A stretch of DNA of 64,000 nucleotides from assembly GCA_001600415.1 (NCBI GenBank), contig BCJX01000005.1, positions 295,150-359,149 of the forward strand, given 5' to 3'. The stretch is from Pascua guehoae (taxonomy: Eukaryota; Basidiomycota; Tremellomycetes; Trichosporonales; Trichosporonaceae). A program made the translations under genes and the position numbers. The notes below the pieces were generated by a model. It was not told where the DNA came from and ran no database searches. It saw only the letters and a list, made by a program, of their open reading frames with translations. Positions 21,466 through 30,489 of this stretch are shown piece by piece (positions within the stretch are counted from its first letter, which is position 1; each line of letters opens with the position of its first letter).

Positions 21466-22654
21466 GCCTGCGCTTGTTCGCATCCAACAATCGCGTGGCG
21501 CACTCCCCCTCGCCGTTCGTGCGAGTCTTCGCGCTTTCTGTGCGTGATTCAGCCCAACGAGCATCCTCAAAACGCACGGAGAGCTCGTCGATCTGGTGCG
21601 ACCCCACTCCTGTGTGTACGCCAATGAGGGCGCCATCGCCAGTGTCGCTCAAGTCCTTGCGGACGCCGTGCGGGAACAAGGTGGTAGCTAGACGGCTACT
21701 GCTAGCTTTGCGAGGACAAGAGCGAGCCGCCACAATCGCGAGCAGGTCCCGCCCGCGATGGCCGCCGCCGCCGAAAACGATGGCCGGGCAGAACCGTCGA
21801 CTCGACCCACCAATGGTCATATCCTCGAGGTGTCGGGGCCACAAGCGTAAAGCCTGAGGGAGAAGGAGCCGTTTACCATGTACACGTCTCGCGCTTTTGC
21901 ACACAAAGTATAGAGCTAGACCACTTGGATGGATCGCGATAATTGCGCGACAACCGCGACCAGGTGCTGTCCACGCTTGCAGCCGCTACGGGGAACCGCC
22001 ACGGAGCAGAGTCGACACCCGCGCCGGCGGCAGTGGTCACATCCTCGAGGGGCTCGGGATCGGAGGCAAGCGCAAGACCTGTGGGGAAGGAGTGGTTAGC
22101 ATTGTGCACGTCTCGCGCCTGGGCCTACATACCGTATTATAGAGACCACATACTTGATGGATTGTGATAATTGCATGAGTGGCAAGGAAGCTTGATGCCG
22201 GGAAGTAGGTGTGAACAGTGAGGCGGCAGGCTGAGTCCGTGCGTGCAGGAACCAACAATGGTGCCTGGCAACGGAACCAAATCGAGTGTGGCACAACACT
22301 CTGCCACAGGTTCAAACCCGCCACTGTTCCGGCACGCAGAGACTGTGCCGGCCATACATGCTGGCCAACGCGGACTTGACAATGCCTGAATGCTAGGCTC
22401 TCTTGAAATACCGCACATGGACACGCTGTAGCATAAGCCTGTTACGACACGTAAAAGCCCGCGTTAAGTATACACATTTTTTATTTTTTATTTTTTTTCA
22501 TCATTCTATCAGACAGATCGTACACTTCAACCAGCTGTATCTACAAAGCATTCTCCAAGAACAACGGCACCGCGTGGCCGTTGACGCACTCGATATTCCT
22601 CGCCTGAAATGCCGCACTTGATGATTTTGTCGAGGGAGTTGGCCCTCGAACGCC
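21466..22654. other. Intergenic region between convergent family C copies
   Basis: The end of the broken copy and the 3' flank of the intact copy face each other here. 21466-21860 may contain further decayed family C sequence, but similarity is too weak to call. A degenerate direct duplication occupies about 21820-22180. An A/T-rich tract at 22476-22500 probably lies at the 3' ends. Confidence 0.5.
21795..22180 (+). repeat. Diverged direct duplication, period about 215-225 bp
   Basis: Blocks in the same order in both halves: GTCGAC, GGTCA(T/C)ATCCTCGAGG, a GGAGAAGGAG/GGGAAGGAGT block, CACGTCTCGCGC, a TATAGAG motif, CTTGATGGAT/CTTGGATGGAT and ATAATTGC. First half about 21797-21945, second about 22012-22178. 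No coding role is evident. Confidence 0.6.
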
Positions 22655-24694
22655 TTAGTAACGCGTCCTCAGCCGCTTGGTATCCGAACGGGGTCCCATG
22701 CCAGGGTGCTTGGGGGATACGTCCGTGCTTGGGCTGGTCATCGGGCCCCATTCTACTTTGGGGTTTTCACGGAGGAACTGATTCAATTTCCTGTTCACGT
22801 AGGAGCGTGTAGCGTTCTCCCGTGCTTCGGCCGCAAGATAATTGGCAACTTCCTGCTTGTACTTGTTCTTCATGGCCTGCAGAAACATGGCGGCGGTTGA
22901 CGGGTCATCTTTGAAGGGACCGCTGTACTCTGCCATGACAGGGGCATTGTCTTTAATGCTTCCGGGGGTCGCAAAGAGGGTGGGGTAAGGGGAAAATAGC
23001 TGCTCAAGAGACGGAAACATCTCGAGAATGGAGGGGCGGGTAGTCTTCTGCCTTGAGCGTGTACCCGTTGATGCGGCGCTCTGGTTTGAAGTCTTGAGCC
23101 AGCTTGTGATCGGGGAACCGGGAGGAAGGGTGCCTTGGGCAGCGTCTTGCGAGAGGGAGAGCCCGAATTGATCACGGAGGCCGCCCTCAAGAATACCGAG
23201 CACCCCACTCACGATGCGCGGCGAAAGTGGGCGTCCAGGGCGTTGCGAATGAAATTGAATGGGCGGCACCTCGGCTTCACCACGGCGAGACACGCCGTAG
23301 CCGAGCATGAGGGGTTGTGTCGCGGAACCGCCTTGTTTGTGAAATACGACAGCGAAGGAGATGGAGACAGGGCTGGGGTCGACAAGGCATTGGACGTCTC
23401 CCATCGCTCCCCAGGCTTTGTGTAGCCAGCCTTCAAGGTAGGGATCAGAGGTTTCGTATGCGATCTTGATGGGATCGTCCATCTCTGCGAAACGCACGTC
23501 GAGGGCTTTCGTGTCGTTGAGGCCTGTCCATGCCTTGGTTGTAGCTTGCTCTTGAGAGACGGTCTTGTTGCGCTGCACGCGCAGCTCCACAACACCCAGC
23601 GAGCCATTGAACTTTGCTGATCGCACTGTACGATGGGTTTTACCAGGCTCAGCCGCCATTGCACGTCGGAAGGTGGCTGGCGCAGCGTGGTGGAGAAGAA
23701 TCTTGGAGAGGGGGAGGGCGGCATCTTGTTCGACAATGGCCAGGGTCTCGCTGTCGAGGTACGCCTCTCCGGAACCAGTCCTTGTCCTCTTGAGGCCGAG
23801 CCGGAGGTGGTCAAAGGGCGTTGATTCGTCGATGGGAATGCCCTGGTGTGCAGCCCGGTGCATTCGACGAACAGCGTCGCGGAAATCCTTTGCCGTAGGG
23901 CCAGGGTATCGCTCCTGGAGCTTGTCGAGCGCGATGCGACTCTCGTCTGCTGTTGTGTGCCTCCAAGTGTGGCTGATCTTTGCCTGGTACTTGTAGAGAA
24001 TGGAGGGGAGCGTCACGTAGCGGCTGTTGAAGACGAACAAGTTGATGCCGCCACGTTCCCCGTAGTCGAATTGGAGGTGCAGGATGTCGTTGCGGTTCCT
24101 CACGGCCTGCCACAGACTTTGACGGAAGAGTTGATGCCCGAATTTGATGCTGCTAACATAGAGCTCGTTGTCGATGAGCACATAGGGCTGCTGTTGTTGT
24201 GCGCCGTCCACAATGGCTTCAACCGGATCGTCAACGAGGGTGGCATTGACCGTCACGGGCAAACGCAGTTGGCCAACAGACGACTCGACAGTGTACGATT
24301 GGGTGGTTGACATGGCAGCGACGAGGCCGGCAATACTGTCGGCCAGCTGGCCGCGGTTGCGATCACAAGCGCGGTCGATGTCAGTCTTGGCGAGGGATTT
24401 GATGAGCTGAGCTTGGTCATCGGTAACTTGAAACGTGCGGTTTTGGCGTGAACGGCGCGTGTTGACGAGTTGTCCAAAGGCTGATCCTGGTTCTGCCCAC
24501 TGGAGCGCATTGGAGACAGCCTTGTCGAAAACGGCACCCAATGCGGCATAGTCGTAGTCGACCTCCTCATCGCCCTTGAACTGAGCGAGAGTGACGGTGG
24601 AGCGGCCTTCGCTGTTCTTGAGCTTGTCGAGCCCCGCGCTCACGGATCCTGGCGGGGTCTGCTGGGATGTCGACCCCTCAGACATGGCGGACAT
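22655..24694 (-). CDS. Uncharacterised 679-aa protein, family C copy 2 (intact)
   Basis: Single-exon gene, unusual among the intron-rich neighbours. I chose the ATG at 24694 (protein starts MSAMSEGSTSQQ) because codons further upstream translate a pyrimidine-rich leader; the ATG at 24685 is also possible. I recognise no domain. The N-terminal 40 residues are Ser/Thr-rich. About 120-480 is a globular segment with QSYTVESSVGQLRLPVTV, YVLIDNELYVSSIKFGHQLF and ILLHHAAPATFRRAM. A Pro/Ser-rich linker follows, then a charged helical tail (FLQAMKNKYKQEVANYLAAE) ending in basic KRLRTRY. No signal peptide or membrane segment was seen. It is the intact partner of the broken copy at 19.7-21.5 kb, in inverted orientation. 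Confidence 0.8.
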   Translation of the reverse strand: MSAMSEGSTSQQTPPGSVSAGLDKLKNSEGRSTVTLAQFKGDEEVDYDYAALGAVFDKAVSNALQWAEPGSAFGQLVNTRRSRQNRTFQVTDDQAQLIKSLAKTDIDRACDRNRGQLADSIAGLVAAMSTTQSYTVESSVGQLRLPVTVNATLVDDPVEAIVDGAQQQQPYVLIDNELYVSSIKFGHQLFRQSLWQAVRNRNDILHLQFDYGERGGINLFVFNSRYVTLPSILYKYQAKISHTWRHTTADESRIALDKLQERYPGPTAKDFRDAVRRMHRAAHQGIPIDESTPFDHLRLGLKRTRTGSGEAYLDSETLAIVEQDAALPLSKILLHHAAPATFRRAMAAEPGKTHRTVRSAKFNGSLGVVELRVQRNKTVSQEQATTKAWTGLNDTKALDVRFAEMDDPIKIAYETSDPYLEGWLHKAWGAMGDVQCLVDPSPVSISFAVVFHKQGGSATQPLMLGYGVSRRGEAEVPPIQFHSQRPGRPLSPRIVSGVLGILEGGLRDQFGLSLSQDAAQGTLPPGSPITSWLKTSNQSAASTGTRSRQKTTRPSILEMFPSLEQLFSPYPTLFATPGSIKDNAPVMAEYSGPFKDDPSTAAMFLQAMKNKYKQEVANYLAAEARENATRSYVNRKLNQFLRENPKVEWGPMTSPSTDVSPKHPGMGPRSDTKRLRTRY

Positions 24695-25336
24695 TGATCT
24701 TAGAGTGTCGGCGGGAGTGTTGGAGAAGGGAAGGGAATGGAAGGGAGGTGTGGAGGGTGTGGTGGGTTCAAGGAGGGCTGTTGGTATTGTTGGTGAATGG
24801 AAAGTGGATGAGAGGAAGGAGAGTTGGAGGAAGACGGAGATGGAGAGAACGTAACATGTAAAATGTGGTGAGCATGTACTTGTACCTATTGCAACGGCGA
24901 CACGCCACCCACGCCACCTGCACACCTGGGCAGTACGGTGCCAGCGTACCAGAGTGTCCGATCTGATCCAGTCACCCTCAGAAGCAAGTGGACGCGTGGA
25001 CGTTTGTTTTGTCGTCTGGGCGCAGATGGGCGCTTCGAGGGGCGCATTCATGCAGTGCTGCGCAGCTGTCGGCGCATGCGTGTCGTTTGACTGCCCATAT
25101 TGTCAGTCTTGTGTGTCGAGTCGAGTCGACGCCTGCACTCTCTGTACAGTGTACCACACTCACTCACTCACTCACTACCACAGTTGACTCACTCGATCAC
25201 TCACTCACTCCCTCCCTCACGCCCTCCCTCCCTCGTCTCATCTTTCATTCTACCACAACGACACTCTCCCACCGCCGCATCTTCATTCCACTTCATCACC
25301 CGCCTTTCCCCTTGCCTCTAGGTCCTCCGAACCATC
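24695..25336. other. Divergent promoter region between family C and B genes
   Basis: About 640 bp shared upstream of the minus-strand 22.7 kb gene and the plus-strand 25.3 kb gene. It is pyrimidine-rich on the coding side of each gene, with a CACT/CTCA microsatellite at 25159-25225 in the leader of the 25.3 kb gene. A promoter shared by both genes is possible. Confidence 0.6.
25159..25225 (+). repeat. CACT-type microsatellite in 5' leader
   Basis: Runs of CACT/CTCA with interruptions, followed by CCCTCCCTC tracts, 110-180 bp upstream of the start codon at 25337. Confidence 0.85.
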
Positions 25337-26237
25337 ATGCCTCGCTCCTCTGGTACCGACATCAAGCTCAAGGGCTCACCCGCCGACATGATCAACTTCT
25401 GGAACGATTTCGTATACGAGGTCTTGACTCGCCCTCTTGTCCTGCATGGCGTCGAGTGGCGTTATGATTGCACAGACCCGTACTTCAAAATCCCCAACCA
25501 AGCTGCGCGGTACTTGAGCGATTTGTGCCAGCAGCACCCGGTTGCTAACTGGGTGGTCATCACGGATGCCCATAACTCTCGCGATGGCGAGGCCGAGCTG
25601 CGTCAACAGATCAACCGCATGGCCATGGCCCTCTATCGCGGAAGGCTGCTCTTCAACATTGCAGAAGCCCAAAAGCTCGACGGCGAACCCATCACAGTTG
25701 TCTGCCAGCAGTCAACGAACGAGTCTGGAATCCTCCTTTGGCACGACTTCGTGAGTTGAACTAGACGGACTACCAGCGCGACACTCGCTGACCTCGTAGC
25801 GTGACGCGCTCCAGGACCAGATCGTTGCCAACCTCGCCAAGCGCCCGGACATTTTCCGCTCCAGCCGTCGCCTCGACATCATTGACTGGTTCCTCGACGG
25901 CAACGACATTTACGAGGTTGACGGGATGACCTTCCAAGTTGAGCTCTCCAAGACGAACCTCACTGCCAAGTCCACCATCTTTCAGAAGGAGAAGACGGAT
26001 AGCAACGCCATCAACTTTACCGCCTGGGCGGAGGTGAGTGTGCCCATCCAGTACGGCTCAGCTGACGAAGACAGAGGGCCGAAGCACTCCTTGCGTCCTC
26101 GTGAACGCACCTTGACGACCGCTTACGAGATGGACGAGACGGACGAGAATTACGAGGAGGATGAGGTAGACGAGGAGGGCATGGAGAAGGATGAGGTGGA
26201 GATTGACGAGAGCTGGGACGGTGATGAGGACGAATGA
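25337..26237 (+). CDS. Uncharacterised protein, family B copy 2
   Basis: Exon 1 is 25337-25750 and exon 2 starts at 25800 after a 49-nt GTGAGT intron; the reading then stays open to 26237. The N-terminal region (IKLKGSPADMINFWNDF, CQQHPVANW, EPITVVCQQST, IYEVDGMTFQV) is collinear with the first ~200 residues of the 16.9 kb gene, but the long Cys-rich remainder is missing. At 26034 a good donor (GAGGTGAGTG) and acceptors at 26070 and 26074 would give short tails. Reading straight through gives about 50 more residues ending in a very acidic run (EEDEVDEEGMEKDEVE). Both forms are plausible. Function unknown; no signal peptide or membrane helix. Confidence 0.75.
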
Positions 26238-26792
26238 GCGAGCCGACGCGCGACAACCAACCTTGGACCAGAAGACACGACGATCAGTTCATCCATGAGA
26301 AAACACGAGAAAACACGACAAGCCGAGGGAGAGCCAACGGGGGGATTTATGGAACGACCCACGATCAACGAGTCCGAATACAATGAGCGAGACAGCAACG
26401 ACCATGCAGAGTACAGTATATGCGGAGTTGGAGGAGAGAGCGCGATCCACTACTTGGAGTCTTGTTTAGAATGCTTGTAGATAAACAAACGCAGATGATG
26501 CAGATTGTCCATGCCACTCAAGGCTCAAAGGGTGGAGCCCGTTTAAGAGGGGAGAATGGGTGAACTACAGTCGCCAATGTAACAAGACTGAATGCTACCG
26601 AGGACGGGAGCTGCGTTGTCGGTTGCCCAGCTTGCTCCAACACCAAAAACATGACATGACATCAATCGTGCCCTATTTCCACTAATTCACTTGCTGCGCA
26701 TTCAAAAGATAGAGCTGTAGATGTCGTTGTCTTCACCGTCTTGCTGAACACGACGGGCTACGCATCTGGTCACTCGGAAGAAAGGCCATGAA
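26238..26792. other. Intergenic region, no gene seen
   Basis: 3' flank of family B copy 2 and the downstream flank of the tRNA gene. No open frame of convincing protein character and no structured RNA other than the neighbouring tRNA. Confidence 0.6.
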
Positions 26793-26875
26793 GGTCCGAC
26801 TGGGGTTCGAACCCAGGTTCCAGGTATTGAAGGCTGTTCAAAAACCTGTGTACTAAACCACTGTACTATCGGACC
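26793..26875 (-). tRNA. tRNA-Gln (anticodon TTG) with an 11-nt intron
   Basis: Minus strand, 83 nt. The acceptor stem GGTCCGA pairs with TCGGACC; the D arm GTAC...GTAC encloses AGTGGTTTA; the anticodon stem is CAGGT/ACCTG; the T arm CTGGG-TTCGAAC-CCCAG includes a perfect B box. Between the anticodon stem halves are 18 nt, i.e. a 7-nt loop plus 11 nt placed after position 37, the canonical nuclear tRNA intron site. With T at 32 and 33 the anticodon is TTG, glutamine. The GGTCCGATAGTA...AGTGGTTTA start resembles eukaryotic tRNA-Gln. It marks the right boundary of the duplicated gene island. Confidence 0.9.
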
Positions 26876-27552
26876 TCTTGAAAAGGCTTCAGGACCAGCT
26901 TCTACCGTCGCCCACCCTAGCGCCGCGTGTCGTGAATAGCGCAGGAGGACGAGAGGATGACCAGCTGGCCAGCTGGCCCGTTCTTCGTCAGTAAGTGCCT
27001 CCTTCGGCCTTGGGTCACTCGGCGCTCTGGATACAGCACTCCCCATAGCCGTCTCCCGTCACAATCACCGCCTCGTCATTATTGTTATGCACACCACACC
27101 CCCTGCTCCCCTTCCTTGCATCCATTTTGGTGGTGCTGCGATGCCGCAGCTTTGCAATCGCTGTCAACCAGGTTGCCGACAAGAAAAGCCATGTGCTGGG
27201 TCATCTACTGCCTGGTGTGTCATGGGTGTATGCTGAGCCCGCTTGGCTAGCATCAAACTCTTTGATATATTCCATCGTGAGACGACGTGGTATACAAAAC
27301 TAGCTTCGGCCGTGATCGTCTGTTTGGCGTGTTGGAGCGGCCTGTCATGTCAAAGCTGGAATCTCGCTAGCCGCTGGTGGCGGATGTGGTCGACATCGGT
27401 AGCATGTTTGTCGTTGCGACTACGGGCCAGCAGTGGTCTCGGGTCTCCACCCTGCGCCTTTTCTCGACCTTCGCGACAGGAGGTTGTGCACCGCCCTGCG
27501 AACGTCAGTATACATTTGATTTCGTTGCTTGCGTACCTTCGCTTATGGTTCG
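26876..27552. other. Intergenic region, no gene seen
   Basis: Lies upstream of the tRNA and downstream of the minus-strand gene ending at 27553. Frames at 26957-27500 on the plus strand lack splice-consistent partners and convincing composition. Confidence 0.5.
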
Positions 27553-28217
27553 TCAGTGAGCCTCGCCCACGTCACCACCAACACCCCTCTGCAAGTCAGC
27601 CTCGTATAGCCAGTAACCTGACCCACCATTTCCACTCCCAGCACCTCCAAAGCTGTCTTGTAGGCCTCTTCGTCGTACCAGCGACGGTCACGACGGTCTC
27701 CACAGGGCTTCGTTGTACGACTCAGGGCAGAGATCTGTGCGTTGGGCGGGACGACCTTGCCTGGCAGCAGGTCGAATGCTCGCCGATACATCTCATCGAG
27801 GAGCTTGTCCTTGGCAGTGTTTTTAATGATCTGGGTGGTTACTAATGAGGCGCACCCGTCGCGAGACTTTGAAACCACATACCTTGGCCACCTCCAAACC
27901 AACGTCCACTACGCCCTTGTGACCGCATGCCGCGTCGATCTTGATTCGCGAAGCGAGGACTCCGCAGTACGTCTTGAGGCATGGGGTGCAAATCGGTTCA
28001 CCTTGGAGGTTGCGGGGGTCAGGGCGAAAGGCGGGGATACAGGGACTACACGTGTCAATGGAGAACATTTCGACAATAGAACAACTCACTCTAGCATGCC
28101 CGGGTACAACGGACTCTTCTTGTCGCTGCAGATTCCCAGGCGACCGGGGCCGCTGAGGCGACCGAGCATATTCATATTAGCACCGCAACGGGAGACTACA
28201 TACAAGGGACCAACCAT
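27553..28217 (-). CDS. Uncharacterised Cys-rich multi-exon protein
   Basis: Model of five exons: 28217-28204 (14 nt), 28152-28090, 28045-27883, 27830-27627 and 27588-27553; 159 residues, all joins keeping frame with GTATGT/GTGAGT/GTGGGT donors and TAAC/CTAAT/CTGAC branch sites. The protein reads GPGRLGICSDKKSPLYPGML, then a cysteine cluster (PCIPAF, ICTPCLKTYC, AACGH) and a basic helical part (IIKNTAKDKLLDEMYRRAFD). The R-P-D-P...C-T-P-C...L-A-S-R pattern resembles the Cys-rich end of the 16.9 kb gene (R-P-N-P...C-E-P-C...L-R-S-F), so a shared zinc-binding module is possible. Further 5' exons may exist up to about 28.4 kb. The function is unknown. Confidence 0.45.
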
Positions 28218-28406
28218 GTCTTTAAGCGGCAGTTCTTCGATTTGGCCGTCTGCTTCGTGCCACTAGCCATTGTCGCCATGTTTCCCGCTCTGCACGCCCG
28301 GCTTCATATTCTCGAGAGGCCCAAGACAAGGTGAACGACATCGGTGAGCAGGGCCCTCATCACATGATCCCATTTGGTTTGTGTGATGAAGTTGCGCGTG
28401 GTGGAG

Positions 28407-28796
28407 CTACAGGTGGCGGCAAGTGAGGTTGGTATTGATTTCCGAAATGCCGTGCAGGGTGACCTCTTCTGGGATGAGATAGTCGATTCGAACCCCCCAG
28501 CATCGAAGTGTAGCACCCACCATGCCAGGAAGAGAAGGCTGGGTGAGGCAGATGGTGTGGGAAATGAGGAAGAGATCGGGAACCTTGAGTCGGTACAGAA
28601 GGCAGTCAAGTTGTACCCAACCTTGAAGATCAACAACGGTTATGACCGTAACACTTGCCAGTCGCTGGCGTACTTTTGCAAGATCCAGGCGGGGGTTAAT
28701 CGGTCCAGTGATGAAGCCTAACACTGGTGGATTGCGGCTTGAAAACCCGATGCGGCCTTTCAAGTCGATAACGGGCCAGTCCGGCCACGAGGACAT
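28407..28796 (-). CDS. Doubtful open frame, possibly an upstream gene or exon
   Basis: A 129-codon frame starting at 28796 with protein-like segments (VIDLKGRIGFSSRNPPVLGF, then WGVRIDYLIPEEVTLHGISE), not matched to any family I know. It may be an independent small gene, or 5' exons of the Cys-rich gene downstream, but I could not find a splice path that joins the two in frame. It starts beside a tandem repeat at 28802-28985. Confidence 0.3.
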   Translation of the reverse strand: MSSWPDWPVIDLKGRIGFSSRNPPVLGFITGPINPRLDLAKVRQRLASVTVITVVDLQGWVQLDCLLYRLKVPDLFLISHTICLTQPSLPGMVGATLRCWGVRIDYLIPEEVTLHGISEINTNLTCRHL

Positions 28797-28801
28797 TGGA
28801 G

Positions 28802-28985
28802 CGGCGGCAAGTCGTGGAGAGGAGCAAGGCGTTCGCCAGCGGCGGCAAGTCGTGAAGAGGATCAAGGCGTTCGCCAGCGGCGGCAGGTCGTGAAGGGGAG
28901 AAAGGCGTTGCCAGCGGCAAGTGGTGAAGAGCGGAAAGACGTCACGAGCAAAAAGGCGTCACGAGCAGAAAGGCGTCGCGAGTCG
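28802..28985 (+). repeat. ~38-bp tandem repeat decaying to shorter units
   Basis: Units at 28802-28839, 28840-28877 and 28878-28914 share CGGCGGCAAGTCGTG and AAGGCGTTCGCCAG cores (38, 38 and 37 bp). They are followed by shortened units with GGCGTCACGAGCA-type repeats to about 28985. Confidence 0.9.
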
Positions 28986-29617
28986 TGTGATTGAGGGATG
29001 GAAGGATGGATGGATGTAGCTTCGAGCGTTGTTGAAATCGAGGGTGATAATGAGTGAGCGAAAGTGCCGATGAGTGATGGAGAAGAAGCAACATGCGTTC
29101 GTGATGAGGAAGACAACTAGAGTTGGAAGGAAGCATCGTGTGGGTGTGCGAGCGGGGCTCCATGCGCACCCAACGCCTCAGTACTCCATACAACCTGCAT
29201 GCAAATACCTGGCTGCACGCGACCATGGCCATATAAATAACTTGAGATACATCTGAGACGCCCACGTTTGGTGACCAGCATGCAAGAATGCGAGTGCGAC
29301 AATTTCCAACAGAGAGGCCTCCTTGTGAGAGTTACACAGCTACATCATGCATGGGCAGACTACAGCAAGCATCACTACAACATCTGGGTGTCGTTGCGGA
29401 GGCTCGTCGCCGCATCGTCGTGCCCTTGAGGCCTCATCTTGACATCTCTGATCTCATGTTCTCGTCTTGCCAGTCGTCATTGTCGTTACCACTCGTCTCG
29501 CTCGCCGTCACTGTCGTTTCACAACACAATACATTAGGACCGCTGTCCTGGCGTGTCAGGTCGTTGGTGAGAGCCTAACACGTCTTCTGATGGGGGGTGA
29601 GGGGTGGTGTCTCAAGC
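28986..29617. other. Intergenic region, no gene seen
   Basis: No supported gene. Contains the TATATAAATA-like element CATATAAATA near 29230 and short unconvincing frames on both strands. Confidence 0.5.
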
Positions 29618-30489
29618 CTAGTCCCACAGCGTACGCTTGCGAGCGGGCTGCGCCGGACGGGACTGCGGGGCAGGCGACGGGATCGTCCGCGATCCCGGGA
29701 TGTGGTACGTAATCCCATTGACCATCGGCTGTTCCTCTAACAATCAGCACTTAGAATGACAATAGGACTGACTGGAGAACACGTGTACCATCATCGCCAT
29801 CATCGCAATGGCCATGACCACCATGGCGATCTTGACTACGAGGAGCTTGTCATTGCGGGAATAGTAATGGTGATGGGTGACGATGGTGGCGGGTGCGGCC
29901 TGCGGCTTTTTGACCGCAACAGCGTTGGCCCCGACATTGTGGGCCTGGGCGGCAACAGCGTCGTCCGCATTGTTGGCCTCGGCGGCATCGATGACCTCCT
30001 GGGGACGTACGAGGCTCTCAAAGATAGCCATGGCCGAGTGGAAGCGGCGCAAAGCTTTCTCGACGCGCAAACTGTCCTCACGGTACATCTTCTCGTCCTC
30101 CTTGCAGTTGTCGCGAACGTCTTTCAGCTTCGAAATCAACCTCTCCATGTTCTCGGCCTGGTCTTTGCTGCCCTGGGCAAAATGATCAAAGATGTTGGGG
30201 ATCCTGGACCGACGGTGGGACGCGTTGGCGTTGATGGCACCGTTGTTTTCTTCGCGGCGCGGGGTCACTTGGTTGTCGCGCATAGTGCCGTCGTTTGAAG
30301 TGGGGTGGCCGACAGTCTGAGGCGCACCGGTGCCGTGGTCGTCGTTGTACTCCGGCGGCTTGTCGTAAGGGTGGTCGGAGTCTGCGGGGTAGGGGTGGTT
30401 GCCGCCGGTGGTGGCTTGTGGTCAGCAGTGGCTAATCGCCGTAACTTACGGCCCGTGCCGCCCTGCTGAGCCTCCTCGGGGTTGCCCAT
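29618..30489 (-). CDS. Uncharacterised coiled protein with a hydrophobic C-terminal segment and PPEY motif
   Basis: Three exons, 30489-30450, 30414-29789 and 29734-29618, giving 260 residues. The first join uses a GTAAGT donor with a GCTGAC branch. The N-terminal third is hydrophilic and Gly/Asp/His/Pro-rich with a PPEY motif, the type bound by Nedd4/Rsp5 WW domains. Residues about 90-155 are charged helix (FAQGSKDQAENMERLISKLK), probably coiled coil. A 20-residue hydrophobic stretch rich in Met/Val/Ala (KIAMVVMAIAMMAMM) looks membrane-spanning. It is followed by a short tail ending PARKRTLWD. If the second intron is retained, the protein ends soon after the membrane stretch, as a tail-anchored form. 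No named family recognised. Confidence 0.7.

Noticed and set aside
28480..28510. tRNA-like T-loop (ATTCGAACCCC)
   Set aside because: No acceptor stem, D arm or anticodon arm could be folded around it on either strand.
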